Below are positions 46,844-60,600 of a DNA stretch of 64,000 bases, piece by piece. The stretch lies in contig JASAMV010004774.1 in the NCBI GenBank assembly GCA_030248065.1, forward strand, positions 1 through 64,000, in the 5' to 3' direction. The DNA is from Rhynchonema sp. JSB1_4. Lineage: Eukaryota > Nematoda > Chromadorea > Monhysterida > Xyalidae. Position 1 is the first letter of the stretch; each line of letters starts with the position of its first letter. The position numbers were made by a program, and so were the translations under genes. The notes below the pieces were generated by a model that saw only the letters and a program-made list of their open reading frames with translations, had not been told where the DNA came from and did not search any database.

Positions 46844-47417
46844 TCATGAAAACTGGAGCTCCTCAAAATGGGTCTGGTTCTGGTGTCGTGCGCGTTTTTT
46901 ATGCAAGCTCAATGCTCCGTAGGACGTGCATTTATGCCCACATTCAACGCACGCAAAAGGTTTGTAGCCCGAGTGAAGTCTTGCATGTTCGGTGAGACGA
47001 TAAGCCACTTTGAATGCAGCGCCGCATTGTGAACATTTGAATGGCCGGTGATCGGAGTGAACACGCGAATGGTTTCCAATCGTCTTTGATCGGCACATTT
47101 ATAATCTTTATAATCACAGTCGGGACACTTTACTGAATTCACTGCCATGTGAACTGCTTGATTCACACTCAAAACGCTGTTTTGATTGAACGCGGCATCG
47201 CACTGTGAACATTTGAATGGTCTGAGATCGGAGTGAACTCCTTTTTCGTGCTTGGTTCGACCGTACGCAGTTTTGAATGCTGATTCACATTGTGGACATT
47301 TGAATGGTCGATATGATCGGAATCGGAGTGAACACGCGAATGGTTTTTCAGCAGTCTTTTGTTCACGCATTCTCGTAATCGCATTCTGGGCATTTGAATG
47401 ATTTCTCGTCGGCATGA
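46844..47417 (-). pseudogene. Broken C2H2 zinc-finger array
   Basis: On the minus strand, successive C2H2 fingers with the linker-like H-S-D-x-R-P-F-K-C spacing are visible, but in three different frames. From 47417: a first finger half (SFKCPECDYENA) run into a TGA, then NKRLLKNHSRVHSD in another frame, then intact FKCPQCESAF...H and a finger with lost histidine (FNQNSVLSVNQAVH), then after KCADQ a frame change to HRPFKCSQCGAAFK and PFACVECGHKCTSYGALSLH. At least two indels and one in-frame stop within 575 bp. This indicates a decayed DNA-binding protein gene or a retrocopy (no introns). Splicing could remove some lesions but no good sites are seen. Confidence 0.7.
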
Positions 47418-49381
47418 ACCGATCCGCTAACCAGCCGATCGACTGGTTAGCGACTGATTAGCGAAAACCGAGTGTGTTGCATCAGCCGGCGTGACGCTGA
47501 AACTTCTGACTTTGAACTTTGAGGTTGAGCTTGCCTTTATTTTGTAAATTACACCAATTGTTTGCTCCGCTTCCGGTTGCAATATATTGGATTGGTTTGG
47601 TCTGAAACCCATCATGGCAGAATTGTGTTTTCGAAATTGGATCACTTTGACAGTAATTATCCCGCAATTAAAGCTGTGCTATTATTTTCAAGTTCACAAA
47701 CATGTTGTTGCGTTTGCAAGAACAAGCACCGGTGTTTAAACGTATGTTTTTATCTGGTGTGTATTTTACATTGCGGAGTAAAATGTATTATACACAAGTA
47801 TGGGTGGTAGAATGTACATATGTATGTAAATCATCATAGATAGACGAAAAGAACCCAGAGAAATGAGCAAAGTGTGTATACTGTATAGCGACGGTGCAAC
47901 CAGTCAAAATATTTCAGTAGATAGTTGACAAGTAGCGTAAACTTTCGTGGTGAGTGAAAGGATATTATTTCACGATTAATATAAAATATTTAAATTTTTC
48001 CGAATGTGGTTTCACAAGATCATCACGGAGTTAGAAGTCCAGTAACAACATTGTGGAAACGTGTAAATTACCTGGAACGCAAAAGGTTTTGAAAAAGTAC
48101 ATGGGTGTTATTACTCAACTGTCTTTGACAAAAAACAGTAATATTGATATTATTTTACCATGAAAATGCATGACGAAGAACAACACATACATACTGCGGT
48201 AAGCGATACAAGCAGGACTAGAAAACTGTGGGGCTGGGGCCCAAAATGAAGAAAAAGTCTGAATTTTGGGGGTACATAACATTTTAGGTCAAATGGAACG
48301 GGGTGGTAATTATATGTAATATCGCAAAACTGAAGTGGTCAGCTTCACGTAAACACCAGATTTTAATCACAATGCAATGGAAAAGAAGATACATTGAACA
48401 TGTTTTTCGAAAAAATCACCATTTTTAACACATCGTACCAAACATAATGAAAAGAAAGAGAAAAAAACGTGTTATATGTAAATACGAATAAAGATGAAAA
48501 GAAAATCACGCCGTACGAAAACCCGATCAATACTCATAATAAGAGGAAATAAGATTTCGTAAATTTAATTGTACCCACTTTTTAAAAAAAATCAGAACAG
48601 AGTGCACTCGCAGTGCAGTGTACCGTTTGCGGGAAATTTACCAGAAGAGTGTTCATAAGCATTTTCAAACTTTGATGGGAATCTTCGAAAATTTTCTCAA
48701 TAATAAATCTGTACTTGTCGATTACAACAGAGCAATCAATTTTGTCACAATAATGTAACGGGAATAAGCAAAATAGTACCCAGAGCACACGATTATTTCC
48801 CCACAAGTCGAAGAAATACACAAAAAGACGATAACATTAATATAACACGAAAGTGCTGTACATTCGGGTTTCAATCGGATGGTATACGGTAGGTAGATGG
48901 TTGGTTGGAGCATTCGTTCATTCACTGATAATTGGGGTCACACATTCTTATACATACTTCGCGTCAAACATCAGATATTGCGTGCGATACAATTCGGGGC
49001 CCACAAACGAAGGACATTGCTGCAGAATTACATATAATAAAAATCACGAAACAAGCAAAAGTAGCCTTCAAGGATCGGCGGGTGATACGATTTTATAAAA
49101 TGAGAAAGTTCGATATCCACAGAGAAAACGAAAGATAAACGTGTTTGCTGGAGCACTGGAATGACTAAATGAGCCTTATCTGCTTGACACATTAACGTGC
49201 GGGTACAGCCCACCCACATAACCACCTCTGTGCAGCGCACCCTCTGCAAATTGAAATGACCAATATTTTGGTTCGCAATCTGCAGTTTTAAATTCGAAAA
49301 TGGCTTGTCACTATAAAGAGGGCAGACCGCACAGCGCAATCAGTTTTACATCATCAAAAGAGTATGCAGCTCTAACAAAGC
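47418..49381. other. Spacer, no gene recognised
   Basis: AT-rich, A-heavy on the plus strand; only short frames. Downstream flank of MOB2 on the minus strand, but I could not identify a clear AATAAA for it. Confidence 0.4.
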
Positions 49382-52300
49382 CTAAGCAGTGGTGGGCATA
49401 CATCCTTGCGTCTGCTGCATCCGGCACGTGCTGCTGCTGTGCGAACTCTGGCCGCCCCAACTGCCCGACTTGCGATTGGCGGCCGTGTCCGTCAACGGGT
49501 ACGGGTGTGGGTGCGCATGGGCGGTGGCCATGTGATGTCTGAGGTCGCCGATGCCCTGCATCCAATGCACGTCCGGACTCGCGCTACAATCCATCATCTC
49601 AACGACGCTCGCCGACGAGACTGCACGATGCTGATGCGTGACGGGCGTGCGACCGTAGTGTGACGGGCTCATCGGTGCGTCCATCGATGTCGGCCCGTCG
49701 GTGCCATACGGCCCCGTCAGCACCATTGCACTGCGACACACGCCCGATTGATGGGCGGGCAAGGAATGCGTCTTGGCGATCGCCTGATAGTTGGCGTAGC
49801 CGCGTGTAGGTTGCCAGCGGACGCACAGCTCGCCGCACGCGTGCACGTCTTTCGAGTCGAGCAGATGGAATTCCTGTAAAAGGCGGCTTCTGATTCAGTT
49901 CGTGGTCTCTCCAGGCACCCTAATTTTTGTTCTAACACCAGTGTTGGTCGGTACAGCGAATATGAATGAAAAACTGCTGAGTGAGGTACGCAAACACGGA
50001 GCACGATACACATTCTTCCTTCGCTTATAGTGACCGACAGTTTGGTTCCGTTGATGTCTAATCTTAACGCAGCATTGCGACCAGATCATGTCACTATAAG
50101 GAGGGAAGATTGCAGGTAAACAAGTTTTTGGCGTTTATTCCCACACCCGTCAAATGTACAGTCAGTAAAACAGGGATCTCATTGTCAATACCGTAGTCGA
50201 AAATTGAAAAACCCAAACCCACACGAACCTGTGCAAACGCAAAGAAGTGCTGGAGCACAGCATGGCATTGGGGCCTCATGCCCAGGTCCTTCAACGGGTC
50301 TTCGTGTGTGTAGGTCACGTGACCGAGCACATGCCACAGCAGACGCACAGTGCGACGAATCAGTTGGTCGAAGGATGACGGGAACGGTTGACCTGCAGTA
50401 GCTTGGTTGATGTTTCGCTAAGGACACTGTATCGTATGTACTTCATGAGTGTCTGATCCGAGTTTCAGTCAAACAGTAGAAAATGTTTCACTCTTGGTTC
50501 ATGAGAAACGCTGATATCGACGCTGTAATCGATACCACGTTGGGAGAAAATCAAACAAAACTAAAGAAAAATGTTTCACTAAACAACTTGATCGCATATA
50601 TGTATAATAATTCTGGAACCTGACGTTGGTAAACAAATGCAAACCAAAATAGAAAAAGGGGCATCGAATTGATGTTTGATTGAAGTTATTGATATTTCCT
50701 TCGTATGAACAGGTCTTCCTGGCTGGCAGCCTAAGCCTAAGCCTAACCCTGAATGCAAGCCTGAGCACCAACTACATGAATGCCAACTTCTGACAAAAAA
50801 ATTTGGTCCATTTTTACACCTTTTTATTTTTCGGGATTTTTTCGGGATTTTTGCTTTTCGGGATTTTTTTTCGGGATTTTTCGTTTCGGGATTTTTTTCG
50901 GGATTTTTTTTCGGGATTTTTACCAGAAAAAGACCCAATCTCACCGAATTTGGTAGGGAATCCTTCATCCGAGCACACGATCGTTTCCAGCATCGTCATC
51001 ACACAATCAATGTATTGCGGCGCGGCGTACTTCCATTTCTTGCCCTTTTCATCCACCCACGGCAATTGGCTGCAATGAAGTGCTTGATACTGTAGTTATA
51101 ATTACGTTTGGCGTCTTATTCACTTGCTGGTTAATAAAAACGCAGCTCATAATCTTTTAGCAAAATTTTCTTCGTCCTGAGCAAGTTTCGCGACCCCCAT
51201 CAATCAGTCAGCTGTAGCCCCGATAGCACGCGTCTCCTCCAGTTAAAGCAGACCGGGACCGGACCACCTTGCAAGGTAAAAGACGACAATTTTACTGAGA
51301 CCGCATGCGCACGCAAATCTAGGGTTCCATCCAGCCTGCAGGCACGCTTGTTGTCGTCATATCCCGGAGGCCCCAAAATAGGTTTGCGGGTCATGCATTT
51401 TGCATAAGCCTGTCGCCTGCCTGCCTGGCGTCAAAACATAAATATTTTGCTTTCGTGCATAGCACAGACAGAAGGTCTTTTGAGAAGTTTGAAAACAGGC
51501 AGAGACAGCAGCTTTTGATTTGCGTCAGCAACCTCAACCGTACCGGAAAAGAAAACTCATAATTTACTGCTTGAAGCTTCCACATTGTCTCATTTCACCA
51601 CCGACATCCAACCACCAACCATCATAATGTCTCAGAACTAGAATATTTATCCGTAAATTCCATAAACTCCAGAATACGTACTTTCATTTGTGACTCGCAA
51701 GAAAGCGTCAGTGACCAGTTCCAGGAGCTACAAGTGGAATTTTCCGGCAGCACAAAGTTGTCCCCTCAGGTATGAGAACGCAACCCAGACGCTTACCGTC
51801 AAACACAACCCAACATCCCCGTCAATCGAAATTTCAACACAAAACCAAAACGACTGAAAAACGCTAGTCGGCGCACATTGAAACAAGCCGCAGAAAATTG
51901 TTGAAAAATTCTGCGCCCTACGCGCACCCACTCAGTTTTCGAACGACACAATCAGCTGTGTTCAAGAGACAGACGCCTGTACTATTCAAGAAAAAAGCAC
52001 CGCACAGCAGCAGCGTCGATAATGTGAAACAATAAAGTCTCAAATGCTCAAAATTTTGCGTGGTCTCGTCGTTTTTCAGCAGTCTGGTCCCAGTTTTTAG
52101 GTGAACGTAAACCCTGTTGTGTTATGACGAGACCAAAGTTGCACCACATAATTAGGTACAAAGCAGATATGCGCTTTAGAGCCCCAGGGCACAACCGTCT
52201 CACATATTTATTTATGCAAATGTCCATGTGGACCGGACGGCAAGCGTAAACCAATTTTCGCACTTATCCGCAACCGAGCTTGAAAACGGAAATGCTGATC

Positions 52301-54699
52301 TTTATTATCAACGCGACTAAACGGACGAGAGAACGCATTTATCCTCACAATTATGCATTGATTCGTTCGTACATCAGCGCTGTATTTAGGCACCGTTTTA
52401 TATGAAGGTGTAGGTACCATGCTCCATGTACACAGACTGCACATTTTATGCAGATAATTTGATACACACAAGTAAATTTGCATTCAGTACGAATTTCAGT
52501 AAGTCTGATCTATCAAACTAAAATCGTTGTTTGTACTGTAGCCATATCATTCTTCCCCTCTCTCCACATCAAAATTTTCTATTCGTCAAAAATTCTACAA
52601 ACAGACGTCAAATCTAACAAAAAAACCAGCGTTCCTATAAAGTTAGCATCAGCTACCAGGCGGCACCAGTTCCGATTCTACTTTGATCGAGTCAAATAGC
52701 GCACGCGCAACAAGTTGCTGGGACGAAAAAAAAGAGAAAACAAATTTCGAACACAAAAAATCCGGCCGCGCACTGCGTTGCGAGATGCGTACGTCGAGCG
52801 CACAAGATCTTTTCCCTTTCCCTTTCAATGTCAGCAAGCTGCGTGTAGCACTGTGAGCTAAGATCGTTGTGGTTTATGCTTATCGTTAAAAGACCAACAG
52901 CCAGTAGCCACTCCTGACACGCCATGTCTTCACACAAGCCCAGACGCGGCAGTGCATGCGAGTCGAATTAACGAATGCATGCCAAAGTAGCCAATGTGAA
53001 CTTTATATCCTAATTCCCAGAAGACCTACCTACCCAAGTAGAGCAAAACCAGTAATGCAAAAAAGCACGTCTGTTTATGAAAAGAGGAAAATAACCAAAA
53101 ATCTGCCCCAAATGTGTACCTGTACGTGGGTCCACAATTCATCACAGGACACGTATCACTGGTACAGAATTCGCATACCACACCGTACAACGCGTTGACG
53201 TGGTGGAATAGGGATATTGCTGAAAAAATCGGATGTAAAAATTTGAGAAGATTAGTGAAAGAATCGAAAAGGACCTCCCCTATCATTACTAGGTGGGATA
53301 AAATGCACTATCTATGCAATACCCACTGCGTTCTACCAGAATGTCCTAAACCGACATAATCTTAGGACAGCCGAGGCTTCTGCCTCGCTTTGAATGACCA
53401 GGTACACCCATTATCTTTTTGCAACGTTCAGTCACACAGCCTCAGCCTGGCACCCTTTTCGGCTGGGCGTGAATGAATTGTGTTCTACCACCCGCAGTGA
53501 GTGACGGCTTAGTTACACGAGACGCGTAAAAAGTAACAAATGTGTGCTCTTTGTGAATCGTGGTGTCCGCCTGCCGCCGACTACAGCACAAAGCATTATG
53601 CTTCGTACGGTCGATGGCCTGGTAACATATCAAAGTGGTGGTGTTTTTGGGGCCTATGGGGGTCGTCGGCAGCGGGCTATCTTGGTCAGGTACTTTACAG
53701 GTATCGTACACCCTAATGCACATTTACATTTTAGGTGATCATCTTGCGGTGCTCCTTCGCATGACGAATATAACAGCACCATGATAGTACCACAGAAACA
53801 GGCAGAACATCGTTTTGAAAAAACCCACTGACTATCAGACTTGTACCTCGGCCTGAATTTAGGCCTGCCTCACTGATCCAAGTAAACACAAATGAACGGA
53901 GCTCGTAATGTTGTGTTTTCGTGCTCGTGGATAAAACGTCAGTCAGCAAGATCAAATGCCCCGTCCGCTAACCATGTGCGGCCATCCATTCATTGCCGTC
54001 CATTCCATACGGACATCGGACGAACTCGGCAAATCGTTGTGTCCCGATGACGTCACACACCGAGAACTCGGTCGATTGCGACGGTCGACATTGATGATAG
54101 GCACCGTAGGGCGTTGCTGCTGCGCTGTGACGTTTGCATGGCGTGCCTGAATGTACGCACAACAATGCGGGTGGGAGTGTACGTGGTGATGGAGGATACG
54201 TATAGGTAGTTTCGGTCATTCATGAAAAAATGGCGCGCATCACATTCGGTGATCGGACCGATAAAAAACCGGCCGTCTATTACCAGGTTGAGCGAAACTG
54301 GCCAATATCATGTGCACGCGGCGTCAGTTCGGTATTGGACTTCTTGGTTGCACGTTTGACACGCTTTAACGGACGGACGGTGCATACAGGACATTGTCAG
54401 TACGAATGCTTCAGATGCCGTACAACCAAAAAAGTCGAGCTTTCGACAAACATGAGCTCAGACGTGGTGACCGCAATGCAACAACGGTCAACGTCTGCCA
54501 CCTCGTACATTGCAAAAATGATGATGTTTCACCAAGTATACATCTAAAGCGCTGTCATCTTCACCAACCAGTCTGTGAAGTTGACGGCAATGCACTGAGT
54601 CCAAACGGCAGCGCACCAGCATTTGCGGCCGGATGCACCAGATGGTTCTCCTTGTTCGGTCCACCCTCGCCGCCGGCACCGCCTTTGCGACGCGAACGT
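49382..54699 (-). CDS. MOB2-type kinase activator (5' end missing)
   Basis: Mps one binder protein; MOB2 binds NDR/LATS-type kinases (tricornered in flies) and controls cell shape. Exons on the minus strand: 54699-54569, 54146-53973, 53219-53120, 51069-50945, 50392-50229, 49873-49382, phases agree, 394 aa seen. Matches to human MOB2 in order: NEWMAAHAISLFHHVNALYG, EFCTSDTCPVM, WVDEKGKKWKYAAPQYID, FPTKFGQPFPSSFDQLIR, EFHLLDSKDV. The zinc ligands are kept: C-x4-C in FCTSDTC and H-x4-H in GHVTYTH. The first exon here encodes RSRRKGGAGGEGG, starts in phase 2, and needs a coding exon above 54700 that I could not find. The C-terminal 140 or so residues after the domain are His/Ser/Pro-rich, disordered, and unlike the short human tail; they end QTQGCMPTTA. 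Confidence 0.88.
50707..50922. repeat. Dispersed repeat: TTAGGC module (inverted) plus TTTTTCGGGA array, copy 2
   Basis: 50707-50755 is the reverse complement of the module at 12357-12410 (GTCTTCCTGGCTGGCAGCC, three GCCTAA units, CCCTGAATG). 50827-50922 is an array of TTTTTCGGGA. Located in the MOB2 intron just downstream (in gene sense) of exon 51069-50945. The same pairing of modules as at 12.4 kb suggests one repeat family. Confidence 0.75.
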
Positions 54700-57600
54700 C
54701 TGCAATAAGAGAAAACCTAGTTTAAATTTATTTTTTTATACATGCGTCAAGTCGTTATTGTTCTATTTGTACTAATCATAATTATTTGCACTTCACCATT
54801 CGGCAACATTCACACATACCCACCGAAGTTCAAACATAAATTTATCAAACACGCTCAAGCAACAACCATGTATTACGTCCAATCCAATCCAATTGAATCC
54901 CACTTGTGAGTTACTCACCCCTACATAGGTACAGTATCTGGGGCGGGAGAGGAAACACAGACTATGATTTGGTGGGAAGTTATTGAATACCATCATGGTT
55001 TGTCATTGGCAGCAACAGTAACCTAAGGTACCTGACAAGTATACTCTCTTCGCCATTTCACACTTTGTACAATATATTCGATAAGTGTAAACACAGCAAA
55101 CCGAGTGTTTCAATGAGTCAAAGATGTCGTCCGACAAAGCGTTTGCGCAAACAAATCTCAGCCTTGTACACAAATATGAAATGCAAGTTTTTCACACCTC
55201 TCTCAACAAACATCCATCCATAACCTTCCCACTGAATCTGCGTTGCACGCACGCGATCAAAACTCCCACGCTCGTTTTATTTCCGGTCGAGAGCAAGTGA
55301 AGAGAGATTTCGTATAATTTATATTGTATACAGGACCTGATCATCCTGCCTATCGTGTCCAAGCAGTAATCATACCTGGGTAACCTATCAAACACGGTTG
55401 TGCAAAACTGTACACTTCAGAATTATGGCAATAATATATATGTCTCTGATCAACCTGTCATCATGCCCGTTCATTGCATCAACCCGCTGTCTCAGTGACC
55501 AGCATGTCACTGTGACAGGAACGACAGCAACATCGGCTTGGGTACTTTGATCAAGTGAATGCGCATATAAAACGACACAAATGATAAAGTGTTTTGCTGA
55601 TCAGCGATATTGCCTGATCGATTATCGTGCTGATTGATTGATAGTTGGGTGCAGAAAGTATAACCATTTGGATATCAGTAGCACACTAATTGTACCCAAT
55701 TACCGTCTTGATCCATGACAAGCGCAAGCAATCCGTGATTGGATGAACATCTCTGAACATCATTACCGTGCCATAGGCCAGGTCTCATCTCAATCATACT
55801 GTATGTATGTTCTTGACAAATCTGGGGCTCACAGGTTCATGACCTTCCATTTCAAAACTGTCGCTAAAATAGTGATGGATGGAAAACAGTTCCCACAGCG
55901 ATCAGACCGACTAATCCAGCCACCCAGATTCTAGAATAGCAAATTTATCCACAAAAAATAATCAATCAACTCCTTGTCTCAATCAGAGCACAGTACCTTC
56001 TCGTGTGACTGCTACTTCTCCACGAGCAGTTATCGAACAGTTGCATCCATTCGGTGGCCAGGTACTCCTTCAGTTCTTGTAATACAGTCATGCCCGCAAG
56101 TTAAGGCAACTTTGGCGATGGTTGCGAAGAATTCAGGCCACAATTTGGCGTGTTAAAGTGCACTTTTGTTTGTTACTTGACAATTGATTGCATGTACGAT
56201 TGCCACCAAAATGGTGGGAAGTGAAATGGACGCCAGTCACTGAGCTAGGGATATGGGGTCTGAAAATTCAAGAGGGCGAATATGGACATTTCTTTCGTAA
56301 AAATGAGCGAACTGACATAAAAAAGATCAACATAAATGTGTCTTCCATCCATGAATGGCAATAAAGTCAATGAAATATCGGACCTAAAGCTATACCATTA
56401 GCCAAATACAGGCTCCGTAATTTCGCCGGGAAACGAGGCGTGAATAGAAACTTCGGTGCACTGGCGGAAAATAGAGCCATTGTAACATCAGGCTTCATAA
56501 AATGTGTTGTGATGCGAGTGAAAGATTACAGAGTGAGACGGACGTTATGTTACAATACAACAGCCCATCTGGTACGGTGAGCATATGAAGATGAGCTTTG
56601 GGCAGGGGAAAATTTTGAATTATGACACACTTTTTCACAAAACAGGCCAAAGCCAGCCAGCCAGCTGCACAATGTATACACTAGTCTGTCTCTAGTTTGT
56701 CTGTGCTGTTGTAAGAGCTTCTTGCAACTAAACTGACATCCCAATGCAAGCTATATGATGTGGAGAAAAGAAGAAAAATACGTTCGAAAAATGGGAAAAG
56801 TTTGGAAGCCGAAAAATGTAATGTGCCTGCTATGTATGTGTATGCGCTACTCTTTTGAAAACTGCCACATAAACAACATACTGTACGTAGGTGCAGAGCA
56901 GCTGGAGACAGTTTTCTTGTGAATGAGCATTTTACTGAAGCTGCGACAGCACGCATAATGTAGGTTTATAATTTTTCTCAAAACGTGTACACTGCATGTA
57001 CACCGCACCATTTTGATCAGAAGACGTTGGGGTCCAATTTTTCAAATTTCCCACCGAAAAACCGCCAAAACATACGCAAGGGGTAGAGTAAGACAAAGTG
57101 ACACATTGGGCAAAGAAAGACAACATAAAACAAGCTGACCGAGCGCATGTACGAAACACAATGAGCTGCACTGTTTGATCGAATTCTGTCTCAAAATACT
57201 ATTATGTATCCAAATATATCTGGTGCTGATTTTATGGTCAGACAGGAACAAAAAATCAGAACAACCCAAACACGCGCACGCCATCCGCGCCTGTCTGTGC
57301 GAAACAAAGAGTCACTACATCAGACTCAATGTGAAATTCAAATATTTTCTGACAATTCGGTTTAAAAATATGCACGCCGCGGCAAGGTATCATGTACTCA
57401 TGGCGTGAAATTATATCACTGATTTGATTGCAAATAACCCTCACATAACAACGTAAGTCGGGTACGCTTGCACAAACGCGATAAAAAATGCAAAAGGTCA
57501 AATTTGTTTCCATATGGATATGGGGGTGGGGATGAAAATAGAGAATCACAAACTGTATTTCAGTGCGGAACCTCAGAGAAAAAACATGAGCACCAGTAGC

Positions 57601-60600
57601 AAGAGTAAACCAAAAAAACATTCAGAGAATTGCAAATTTACACCAGCAAACCGACAAGATGGGAAATTTCAAATTTCGTATGCTCAGCTGCTAAAACCAG
57701 ACGTGTATGGTGGACAGTGGTGTGATGGAAGGACACGTCAGAATGACCACCACAAGAACACGTTGTAGTCATAATCAAAAATGGCCGAGCAATCATGGAT
57801 ATGCAGACGCGTTCAGGCGTAACTGGATGACGGTATAATAGTAGTACAATTCCTCTTCTTTGCTGCTGTTATTCCTTTGAACGAAGCGCGGTAGGCAGGA
57901 TAGTACTGTTGTTCTGGGAGTTCTACAATCGACGTGAGATGCGACCCATGTGAAATGAAATGAGCATTATTGTTACTATTTTGAATGCCAAAGCTTGTGG
58001 GGTCGGCCAGAAGTGTATATTTCATACCCGGACCCAATAACAACAACCATGAAGGTGAAAGTGGCCGTATATAAACGTGGTAGTGATACTGAGATCATGT
58101 GCGGTAGATTTCACACGGCATGAAAACAAAGAGCCATAATCGGTGCATGTGTATAGGCGGAGGAAGATTCATGATGTAAACGTGTATAGGGTTTGCGAAT
58201 GGAAAGAGAGAGAAATTACAGGAACACAATAAAAGAGAGAAAAAGGCCGTTGATAGGCGGAAATGGTCACGCACCAAACAGCACACGCACTCGTAAACAT
58301 AACAACCCTTGATGTGAAGTGAAGCATGGCTGGCAACAAGACAAATCGGCTGGATTTTAAGACAAAGTGGAAGTGGACCATATTTGAGACACAGCGGTGC
58401 AACAGTAACCCATGCATACCTACCAACAATAAGCTGGAGTACAGCAAACTTGCGATGCTCAGTTCTTGCTGGCTAAGCAAACGAGGTTAGACTTCTCCTT
58501 TGAGCAGATTCATGTCTCGCTTTTGGCGCGTTTTACGACGGTGCTATGACTAATTTCTGCCACAAAATTACACGCCTGTCCTTGAGAACCGTAGACGTCC
58601 GAAGTGACCATGAAGTATACAGACAAAATGCACCGCTGCACACGCATAAACACTAGAGAAATAGAGAATTATATGAAATTGTGCTGGGTTGTTGTGGTTC
58701 ATGCGTTTGCACAACACTTGAGTTGAGAAAAGACGCGCGCGCTTCACACGCACACGAGTAGTCAACCAAGCACGTTATGATTCATGCACCACACACAGTA
58801 CAAACCACGTCACATACCCAAGTGCTGCTAAATTTAGCAGAAATTTTGAGGAAAGGTCAAAAGAAACAGGGTACATTTCATAAAAGAAAACCTGTAAAGT
58901 ATTAGAGTGATATGATGAGTCAAATACCAAAATCAAACCAAGAAACATACCGGTCATATGAGCGCGAAGGCACACTACACAGTCTTTCATGAGCCCATTT
59001 CAAAGATAAAATGCAGATTTTAGCGCTAAGAACGCACATAAAACATCACCAAGGTGGTAGTGCAAAAGGATAGCAAAATCTTATTTACTGACACATATTT
59101 ACATCATTATTCTCCATTGTGTACATAACGCATGAGCATTTTATGATGTGTCTGGTATGCACTGGTCACCAAGTAACGTGCACGGCGTTCACATTTGAAT
59201 GGTTTTGGAGCATGAAACCGAATTTTATGCTTCAATGTTCTGTGCATTACAGTACGTCGGATGTGGGTGCACACAAAATATGCGGTTTCATGCTCCATCT
59301 GTCCCGTCACGATAATTTGGAATGAAGAAAGAAAAGTTCTGGTATGCGATGCGGGCAATTTGATAAATTTTTGCTCGAAAGACACTGCCTGTCAGCCAGA
59401 CTGCAGTCGTGAACGACGAAAACATCAAAGATAGTGTTTCACAACGACCGATAAATCTCGCTGGAATATGGAAAGCTGATATTATTATAGAAGCGAAAGA
59501 AAAGAGTGTGAAGTGAAAAACAATCTGCACACAGACAAAGCTTTGCTTTAAAAGTGTGCTAGTGCACGATTTTCCCACCAGGCAAGTTCGCGCAATCAAA
59601 AATTGTTTGGAGCCGATTAGAAACGCTCAGCAGTGGCTAGAACAGCAGCAACACTTCGTCAGTGTCTGCGCCGTATCAGCTCGGTAGAAACCCCCGCCCA
59701 CAACGACCGGCTTATCAGTGAAAACAGTCAGTTTTAACAAAACCTAAAAACTCTTCCAAAACATGTCAAGGACATGATAACGTGCGCCACAGAGTGCCTT
59801 TTGAAGCGCAAAACTGCAGGTTTATGATGCGACAACCTTCGGAGAGTCTATGGGTGGGGTGAGAGCAAAACAAAGTGGACCTACAGGTCTCCGTGGTAAG
59901 ACAAAATGCGGTACTATACATGTATGCATATGCCATCGCTGAGCGTGGGTTGTGGTAGCATCTGGTGGCGTGGTCTTTCCAGATAATATTTCCAGGAAAA
60001 CTAAATCAACCGAGCAAGTCAATGACAAAATATAGGTGTATAGAATCCAAAGTTCAATAGAATTACACCATCTGAAGCCCACATAATATGCAGCCCACGT
60101 GGCCCATCCAGGCACGCAAAGTGTAACATCTTGTATCACTGAGCTACACAGCAGCTATTGCGCAACGAGATGAACCCATAAAAAGTGTATGGGAGTGGGA
60201 GGGAAGCATAAAGTACGGATACCATGGTGGTCCGAGAGCTGCCGAATGCACTGCATACAGTAGGAAGTCCAGATACAGTAGCTAGGTGTTTCGTACGTGG
60301 GAAACAACACTAAACAGGTTACAATGCACCCACAGAATCTTACTGCCGATTCCAGGTTAGGTATCACGCCATATTTGGAGCAAAATCAGGCGCTTGAAAA
60401 GCTGGTTCCGGTAACCAAATCAAACAAACTGATAACAAGGAAAGGGGAGTAAACATATGAGCGTCTAGAACAAGCACCAGAGAAACTTTGTTCGACCACC
60501 CGACACTCGCAGAAAGATGGGTTAAAGTTTGCGCAAAGCAATAATGTTTATTATTGTTGCGGGTTTAGTGCACGGCAAAAGGTTGGTATACGCGAACAAA

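Larger units (their letters stand above)
15004..54530. repeat. Dispersed, over-represented octamer GAAACATC / GATGTTTC (consensus rTGAAACATCA)
   Basis: Copies read as GAAACATC on the plus strand start at 3745, 15004, 17625, 22618, 23297, 25441, 25725, 26017, 27999, 28721, 29341, 32242, 32287, 32572, 36884, 40718, 40923, 41612, 41951 and 43136. Copies read as GATGTTTC start at 28380, 30311, 39091, 50409 and 54523. About two occurrences of any octamer are expected in 64 kb on both strands. Most copies extend to (A/G)TGAAACATCA. They occur in exons, introns and spacers of the gene-bearing part and are absent from 55-64 kb. On the minus strand the extended form is TGATGTTTCA(T/C), sharing TGTTTCA with the nematode piRNA upstream motif CTGTTTCA. 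Function unproven. Confidence 0.7.

Noticed and set aside
51200..51585. Two minus-strand open frames inside the long MOB2 intron
   Set aside because: No homology, and they break phase with the flanking MOB2 exons, which join correctly without them.
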